Shown: positions 58,110 through 64,000 of the stretch, piece by piece | Layout of the letters: each line of letters opens with the position of its first letter | Numbering within the stretch: position 1 is the first letter of the stretch | Assembly (NCBI GenBank): GCA_009829735.1 | Contig: CM020618.1 | Location: 30,294,894-30,358,893 of the forward strand | DNA length: 64,000 nt | Source: Pyropia yezoensis | Taxonomy: Eukaryota > Rhodophyta > Bangiophyceae > Bangiales > Bangiaceae | Direction: 5' to 3' | Translations under genes and position numbers: made by a program | The notes under the pieces: generated by a model | Seen by the model: only the letters and a program-made list of their open reading frames with translations | Databases searched by the model: none | What the model was told of the DNA's origin: nothing

Positions 58110-59154
58110 TGTGGTGGTGGGTGGGCGAGGGAATTGGGGTCGAAGGGAGAGATGGGTGGGCGGCTGCGTGCGGCATGGGTCGGCCGCCCCCCGTGCACAT
58201 TCTGATGATCTGTTAGTGCGTGTTGTTGTTTTTCGTGCGGAGGTGTTGAGGGGCATGAGGGCGTGCGCCTGTGCCTGCTGGCGGCTGCGGATCCACTTGT
58301 GAGGGGTTTGACGGGGGCTATGCCAGCTGTTGCTGCCATTGTCGCTCGCCACTTTGCTGCCAGTGCCAACACGTGGGTGGCGGGGGCACGCCCTTGGAGC
58401 CGGCGCCGCGGTGGGACGGCCCACTGCGGCTCGCGTCGACGCGCCGCCCCGGCGGTGAATGCGCAGTCCGCACTCGTTCCCTCCCTGGTCGTTCAGGCGT
58501 TTGCGCGAGCCGTGCCGGCGACCACCCAGGTGGCTATTGTTACCTGTGGGGCGGGGCGCGCGGAGGGGGGGGGGGGGGGGGGGGCAGGATTGGCGGCCGC
58601 TCGCCATCACCGCACGGGGTGTCTGGCCGGCCCGCGCGCGCGCGGTGGCGCGGCAAGCCACCTGTCGCCCAGCAAGGCTGGTCTGTCGTTCGCACTGCCA
58701 CACGGCAGGATTGGCATCTAACGGGGGGCCGCCACCACACGGTGGCGCTTCAGCTGTGGCAGGAGGTGGGGCGGGGGGTGAGCGGGTGACGGACGCGTGT
58801 GGCTGTGGCCGCGCTCGTCGGTTCGCTCCTGTGCCTTTTTTGCTACAGGAAAGAAGGTGGCTGGGTCTGGCGGTGCGCAGCGGCGGGCCGACGGCTGTCG
58901 ATGCGGGTGTGCCCCACGCAGCTTGCCGGAGTGCGTGCCGGCTTGGCCTGGGCGACTGACCATGGACAACGGCCTACTCCAGCGGGTGCGAGTGGCACGA
59001 GCGCATCCAATTTGCTGTTGGCACAGGGCCTTGCGGTTTGCAACAGCCCATGTGCGTTTAGTTGCCGCGCCCCCGCGGGGCTCCACTGCTACCTGCCTAT
59101 GTACTCCCAGGTCCCCTCCCGTCCACCTCTCTTCGTCCCCCCACCGATCTTCTT
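58110..59154. other. Convergent 3' region after GPC1
   Basis: About 1 kb between stops. Includes a G17-type run near 58567-58583 and no supported gene. Confidence 0.5.
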
Positions 59155-60414
59155 TTAAACGTTCATCCACGTGCGGAAGCTGGCAGTCTCGCGCATTCCC
59201 CCCAAACGGCACGACCGCCGCCGCCGATCCTTGGACGACAGCGCCGCGCCAATGGCAGCCGCCGCCGCGCCCCGCGGGGCCACCACAACCGCTCCCCCCG
59301 CGCCGCCGCCACCACCTGCCGACGGCCACTCGGCGGCGTCGTCCCAGTCGGCGTCTGATAGGATGGTGGAGGTAGCGTCCTGCAGGGATCCGGCGCCCCC
59401 GGCAGGCGCCGCCCACGGACCTGCCGCTGCCTCTGGCCGCCCCGCCCCCCCCATCGGCCGCTGTCGCCGTGCGGCAGCCGCCGCCGCTACCGCCGCCTCG
59501 GCCGCCGCGGCTGCCGCCGCCACCGCCGCCGCGGCCGCATCGTCGTCGCCGTCGTCTCCCCCTCCCGCGCCCCCGCCGGCGCCCCGGTGGCGGCGGCGGC
59601 GGCGGCGTTTGGGCGAAGCGCCAACGCTCTCCCCCCCCTCTGACGTGGCGCCGTCCGAGCGGCCGCCGCGGCCCGCCCGGCCCGTCGCGCCGCGGGCCCA
59701 GTCAATGGGCTTGTGGAGGCTCCGCGACTTGCGCATCGACTTGACGCGCGCCCACGGCCGGGGGGCGCCGCAGCCGTCGCCTCCGGGGGCGCCGCTGCCG
59801 CCTGCCAGCGCCGCCCACTCCTTGAGCTCATCAGCCACGCTGTCACCGCCGCCGGCTTTCGCGCCGGCGGGCGGCGGGTCGCCGCCATCGCAACCGCTGC
59901 CGTAATCCGTAGGGTGCGGGGTGGACGGCCTCGGGGGGGGCGGCGGCGAGCCCCGCGTCGGCCGTGGTCGCCGCGGCCCCGACGGCGCCCTCCCGCTCCC
60001 CGCCTCGCGCCGCGGCTGCGGCGACGGCGGCGGCGAGCCGCCCGCCGCCGCCGACGCCCACGGCGCGGTGTCCCCGTCGATGGAGCCCGTGTCGTCAGAC
60101 CAGTCGGCGTCCCACAGGTCCGCGGGGGGGGGGCGCGACCGGCCCGCCTTGCGGGGCGGGGGGACGGGCGACGCCGCCCGCCGGGCCTGCGACCGCGACC
60201 GAGGCATCGACCGCTTTGACGATGGCGGCGGCGGCGACGGGGGCCGCGGCGGCGGCGGGGGAGGAGGGGGCGGGGTCGCCTCCTCGGCGGCTTGGGGGGC
60301 GGGCGCCGCCGCTCCACGAGAGACCACCCGGCACAGCGCCTGGGTGTTGTGGATGGCCAGCGCGCGCCTCTGCGAGGCGCTCATCCGCAGCGAGCCGAGA
60401 AGCGTACGAACCAT
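59155..60414 (-). CDS. Unrecognised Pro/Ala/Arg-rich protein with repeated DADW acidic motif
   Basis: 419 residues from MVRTLLGSLRMSASQRRALA to FRTWMNV. No family recognised. Ordered islands sit in low-complexity DNA: the N-terminal helix QRRALAIHNTQALCRVV, then LWDADWSDDTGSIDGDT near residue 100, SVADELKEWAALAG near 195, ARVKSMRKSRSLHKPIDWAR near 225, and STILSDADWDDAAEWPS near 360. The C-terminus is SSKDRRRRSCRLGGMRETAS. The two DADW segments look like short acidic binding motifs in a disordered scaffold. Basic clusters (SPKRRRRRRHRG) could be nuclear signals. The start at 60414 is chosen since the upstream codons are Pro/Arg-rich. Codon-level order in the islands argues for a real gene. 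Confidence 0.5.
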   Translation of the reverse strand: MVRTLLGSLRMSASQRRALAIHNTQALCRVVSRGAAAPAPQAAEEATPPPPPPPPPRPPSPPPPSSKRSMPRSRSQARRAASPVPPPRKAGRSRPPPADLWDADWSDDTGSIDGDTAPWASAAAGGSPPPSPQPRREAGSGRAPSGPRRPRPTRGSPPPPPRPSTPHPTDYGSGCDGGDPPPAGAKAGGGDSVADELKEWAALAGGSGAPGGDGCGAPRPWARVKSMRKSRSLHKPIDWARGATGRAGRGGRSDGATSEGGESVGASPKRRRRRRHRGAGGGAGGGDDGDDDAAAAAVAAAAAAAEAAVAAAAAARRQRPMGGAGRPEAAAGPWAAPAGGAGSLQDATSTILSDADWDDAAEWPSAGGGGGAGGAVVVAPRGAAAAAIGAALSSKDRRRRSCRLGGMRETASFRTWMNV

Positions 60415-62060
60415 GGTGGGAGCAGGGGATGGGGAGCGGGGAGAAGGTCGGGATGGGGGGGGGGGACGGCGTGGGAGGCGGCGGGCACGAAGGCCCTGCC
60501 GGCGCACCCAAAGGCCAAAGCAAAGCTCCCCCACCGTCCTGGACGTATCGAGATGGGGACGCCACTGGCCGACACCACTGGCCCTACGGAGGTGGGACTA
60601 GCGCCGACGGGGGTCTTCTTGATTGATGAGACAGGAACAACCACTCTTCACAGGAAACTGGCCGGTGCGCGGTCACCGCACGTCGCGCTGCGGTGGACAG
60701 TCTGGGGAGCGCGCCATGTGCATGCCGGCCGCCCCACCTCCACCCACCGCCTCCGTCCCCCCTTGCTGTGACGCACAGTCCGGTCCTGCGCGAGGCAGTG
60801 GTCCCCTCACCGTGACGACTCGTACGTAGGTGGCTTGGCCGGAGCTTGACACCCGCGCCCCGTCTGGCAGCGGCCATTCGCGGCCGCAGGTCTGGCATCC
60901 GTCTGCTTTGGCCGCCAAACGGTGCGGCGCCGGGGCACAAATTCAAAATACAACAAGGGCACCTAATTTTTGCGCTCACCCCTGTCTGCCAACGCGTGCC
61001 GTGCAGGGGCACGAGCGTGCAGGCGTGGTCGAGGGGGCGGGAACCGCCTGGAGCCCCTCCCCCACCTGAGCGCCCCCACCGGGAGAAACAGAAGCAAAGT
61101 TTAGGGCGCGGCAAAACGGGTTACTTCAATAGGGTTCATGACTGGCAGGCCGCACTCACGTGGGCGTGTCAGTGGTCAGGGGGAAAGGCCAATGGACCGC
61201 TGGCATCGCCTGCGCTCGCCGCTTGCGTGGGGGGGCGGCGTGCACGACACCCCACTCCGAAGGGGGGTGACCGTGCAACGTATCGGCGGCCGGGATTCAC
61301 GCCCGCAGAGCAAGGCCACCGCGACCACACCGGCGTTACGATGGTGGGGGATGCGGCATCGTGACATGGCGGACCGCCTGCCGGTCTGGTACAAGATTAG
61401 AATTTCTCTCCGGGCGTTAGCTGCGATGGCCAAGCACAAAACTGGCCAAGAAAAAACATGTAGCATCGCCGCTCGTTGCTGGATGGGGCAGTGTCAGTCA
61501 GAGATGACGGCGGTGGAAAGCTCGCCCCCCGCCTCCTCAGCCGGCAGAATCCGGCCACCAACGAACGGGAAGGCGAGGGGCACGCCAGCGGGGAAGGCCC
61601 TTCGGCTTCTGCCCCTGCGAGTCCAATTAAGGGATCGGCTGCGGTCGGCGGTTCATACGTCTCGCTCTGTTGGCACCCACGGCAGGGAGCGGCGGGCTCG
61701 CGTGTCGTGAACCTGGGCAGAGTCCGTGGCATTACACGTGACAGGACGCAGATTTCCTACATCTATGGGTGTTCCTGGGCGCACTGCTGGGCATGAGACG
61801 CACTGCTGGGCACAAGTTGCCCAGAGGGTAAAATCGGGACTCCGAGGCGTGTGTACTTGACATGCAATCTCGAGGCTGACAGTGCGTGAACCACTACTTA
61901 AAAAGTAAATTCTTCGTTGCTGGATAGATAACTACGACCACTCCTTGCGGATCACGCACGGATCCATGGTCGCCATCGACGCAACGCGATCGCGCTTTCG
62001 TCGTCGCCGAGAGTGCCTGCCCCGCGGCCAGGCAAACTCGGCACTCACCCTGCCGTCCCG
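60415..62060. other. Divergent intergenic region, DADW protein / SET-domain gene
   Basis: 1.6 kb. Short direct repeats of GCACTGCTGGGCA occur near 61780-61810, and an AT-richer patch (61850-61935) with TTAAAAAGTAAATT precedes the SET gene. No gene seen. Confidence 0.5.
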
Positions 62061-63986
62061 ATGGACCTCTCCCTTCACGCCCCCCCCCTCGACGCCCCCT
62101 CCCCTGCCGCCAAAAGTGATCCGCGACGGTTGGGCGCCCTGCGCGACTGGCTGGCCGCCTCGGGCGTGGCCGCCCCCGTCCGGCTCGTTGCCCCCCCCGA
62201 CGGCACCGACGTGTCGCTCGTCGCGGCGACGGAGCTACGCCCCGGCGACACGGCCGTACACGTGCCACTGCGGCTGGCTGTGACGGCAGAAGTTGCGGCG
62301 GTGAGCCCAGTGGGCGTCGCCGCCACTGCCGTAGCCGCTGCGACCGACGGCGGCCTCCCTGCCCTCGACGCCTACGCCCGCCTCTACCTCTACCTCATTG
62401 CCTGCCGCGTGGTAGCGGTGCTTGGGGGGGGGGGCGGTGATAACGACGGCGACGGTGACGCTACTGGGGGGTACCCCCACGCGCCCTACGTGGCCACCCT
62501 CCCCGCCGCCCACGATGACCCCTCCCACTGGACGGCCGAGCAGGTGGGGTGGCTGGCCGGCACCAACCTGGCGGCGGCGCTGCCGGCGCGTCTCGCCGCC
62601 CTCCGTGCAATTTTTGACGCCGTCGTACCGCCGCTCACCGCTGCTCGCCCAGACGTGTTTCCGCCCGACGTGTACACGTGGGGCGCGTGGACGTGGGCCG
62701 TGTCAGCGTACACCTCCCGTGCGTTTCCCGCCCGCCTGGCCCAGTTGGGCGGCCCCGCCGTCAGGCCTCTGATTACCCCGTCTGGCGGCGGCGGCGGCGG
62801 CGTCGACAGCGGCGGTGGCACTGGCACCGCGGCGGTTGCTGACCCGCCGGGGTTGATGCTGCCACTGCTCGACAGCTGCAACCATCAGCTCGGTTCGCCT
62901 GTCACATGGCGGACCGTGACCGACGACGGCGACGGCGGTGCCGGCGCCGATGACGGCCCCGGATTGGCCGCGTCGGGGACGGCGGGCGTGCCCACCGCCG
63001 CCGCCACCGGGGCGGTGGAGCTGGTGGTGGGCTACCCCGTCGCCGCCGGGGCGCCCGTCATGAACAACTATGGACCCAAGGCCAACGAGTCGCTGCTGAT
63101 GGGGTACGGCTTTTGCCTCGATGGCAGCGCCGGCGCAGCCGCTGGGGGTGCCGCCGCCGCCGCCGCCGCCCCCGGCGGGCACTATGCGTACGACGTGTAT
63201 CCGCTCAAGCTGGCGGCGGCGGGGGGGGGGGTGGACCCCGATGACTGGGCGCGCCTGTCGTCTGCCCTGCGTCGGGAGGGGCTGGACGGGGTGCACTACC
63301 TGCGGCATCCACAGTGGCGGCGGGGGCGGCAGCGGGCGGGAGAGGGGGGGGATGACGCCCCCGATAATCCCACTGACGGTGCGCTCAACGGCACCGACGG
63401 TGACGGCGACGGCGATGACGACGGCGACCTGGACGACAGCGGCATCATCCCCACCAGCGTGGTACGCGCGCTAGCACTGACCATGCTCGCCGCCGGCGGG
63501 GTTCTTTGGGAGGTCACCTCGGACGCGGCGCAGACGGCGGTCATCCCCCCCGAAATTGACGGCGATCCGGACTTTTGGGCCGACGTGGCCGCGGAGCTAG
63601 CGGGCGTCCTCGCCGACCGCCTGGCGCGGGCGGGGGGGGCGGCGGCCGCCGCGGCCGACGCGGCGGAGCTGGCCGCCTCCGCGGTCGACGTCGCGGAGCT
63701 GGCCGCCGTTGCGGCCGAAGCGGCGCCGCCGGCCGGGCCGCCAGACGGCGACGGGGAGACTGGGGAGGCGCCGCCGTCGTGGGCTGAGGCGCTGGAGCGT
63801 CTCCGCCCCGACGCGGCCGCCGCCGCGGCGCGGCGGCGGCGGGCTGCGCTGCTCTACCGCTCCTCCCAGCGGGCCATCCTGGCCGCCGCGCTCGCACGCC
63901 TGCGGCGGCGGGCGGCCGAGGTCGAGGCCGCCGCCACGGAGGAAGACGGTCAGGCCGCCACAGACGCGTCGGATGACGAGGCGTGA
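62061..63986 (+). CDS. SET-domain lysine methyltransferase of the Rubisco-LSMT/SETD3 class
   Basis: SAM-dependent protein methyltransferase; members act on Rubisco or aldolase in plastids, actin, or ribosomal proteins, so the substrate is open. 641 residues. LGALRDWLAASGV and VSLVAATELRPGDTAVHVPL form the start of the split SET domain. ARLYLYLIACRVV, PYVATLPAAHDDPSHWTAEQ, VYTWGAWTWAVSAYTSRAF follow. The SET signature is PLLDSCNHQ near residue 270 and MNNYGPKANESLLMGYGFCL near 335, including the pseudoknot NH and the catalytic Tyr. A C-terminal substrate-binding helical region ends in Ala-rich sequence (EALERLRPDAAAAAARRRRA). The Met at 62013 in the same frame is an alternative start; 62061 (MDLSLHAPPL) is preferred because the domain follows at once. 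The stop at 63984-63986 lies just inside the window. Confidence 0.88.
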   Translation: MDLSLHAPPLDAPSPAAKSDPRRLGALRDWLAASGVAAPVRLVAPPDGTDVSLVAATELRPGDTAVHVPLRLAVTAEVAAVSPVGVAATAVAAATDGGLPALDAYARLYLYLIACRVVAVLGGGGGDNDGDGDATGGYPHAPYVATLPAAHDDPSHWTAEQVGWLAGTNLAAALPARLAALRAIFDAVVPPLTAARPDVFPPDVYTWGAWTWAVSAYTSRAFPARLAQLGGPAVRPLITPSGGGGGGVDSGGGTGTAAVADPPGLMLPLLDSCNHQLGSPVTWRTVTDDGDGGAGADDGPGLAASGTAGVPTAAATGAVELVVGYPVAAGAPVMNNYGPKANESLLMGYGFCLDGSAGAAAGGAAAAAAAPGGHYAYDVYPLKLAAAGGGVDPDDWARLSSALRREGLDGVHYLRHPQWRRGRQRAGEGGDDAPDNPTDGALNGTDGDGDGDDDGDLDDSGIIPTSVVRALALTMLAAGGVLWEVTSDAAQTAVIPPEIDGDPDFWADVAAELAGVLADRLARAGGAAAAAADAAELAASAVDVAELAAVAAEAAPPAGPPDGDGETGEAPPSWAEALERLRPDAAAAAARRRRAALLYRSSQRAILAAALARLRRRAAEVEAAATEEDGQAATDASDDEA

Positions 63987-64000
63987 GCGGCGGGAGGAAA

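Noticed and set aside
56205-58703. 832-codon open frame on the minus strand
   Set aside because: Antisense to the GPC acyltransferase gene. Arg/Gly/His-rich composition without domains, typical of GC-driven antisense frames.
1-64000. Bacterial origin suggested by GC content and intron-poor genes
   Set aside because: Spliceosomal introns, HIRA, GINS, dyskerin, a tRNA with pol III terminator, and mitochondrial, plastid and peroxisomal targeting signals are eukaryotic.

Overview
The window is nuclear DNA of a red alga, most likely a bangiophyte (Porphyra/Pyropia type). The evidence is a nuclear PsbU gene, a photosystem II lumen subunit typical of red-lineage algae, with a plastid-plus-thylakoid leader. 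There are also a tRNA-Thr with a pol III terminator, spliceosomal GT-AG introns, very GC-rich DNA, and proteins stuffed with Gly/Ala/Pro low-complexity inserts. Genes are mostly intronless or carry one intron. Many of the long open frames seen on both strands are GC artefacts.

Layout. 1-7 kb: dyskerin/CBF5 (minus, C-terminus cut by the window edge), an AlgH/UPF0301 protein with a plastid-type leader (plus), tRNA-Thr(AGU) (minus), ATP-citrate lyase subunit A (minus). 7-16 kb: a long gene-poor stretch, a TATA-driven secreted Ser/Gly-repeat protein (plus), a small-molecule kinase (APH/CHK-like, plus, frameshifted at G/C runs), and PsbU (minus, one intron). 17-24 kb: a very large heat-shock-factor-type regulator (plus) and a YchJ-like SEC-C protein (minus, one intron). 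24.7-29.8 kb: a 5.1 kb DNA transposon with 27-bp terminal inverted repeats. Its transposase-like protein is split into two halves on opposite strands.

31-39 kb: metacaspase with an Arg/Ser-rich prodomain (plus), large bZIP protein (minus), a 72-aa DUF4535-like membrane protein (minus), and a nuclear plant-type ferredoxin (plus). 40-50 kb: NAD-isocitrate dehydrogenase regulatory subunit (minus), histone chaperone HIRA (plus), GINS subunit Psf3 (minus, one intron), and citrate synthase with a C-terminal SKL (plus). 51-64 kb: a low-complexity ORF of doubtful status, a METTL7-like methyltransferase (minus, frameshifted in a G16 run), an AT-richer block of nested inverted-repeat elements, glycerophosphocholine acyltransferase (plus), an unrecognised acidic/Pro-rich protein (minus), and a SET-domain lysine methyltransferase (plus).

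The genes are not an operon. Three of them (citrate synthase, NAD-IDH, ATP-citrate lyase) handle citrate or isocitrate in different compartments. Several others (PsbU, ferredoxin, AlgH, METTL7-like, YchJ-like) appear to be plastid-targeted, and four of these begin Met-Ala-Phe.

The most unusual object is the transposon with its SAM-domain, strand-split transposase. Other points worth checking are the probable dual targeting of citrate synthase, a bZIP lacking the invariant basic-region Arg, and very long G/C homopolymers that coincide with frame breaks.
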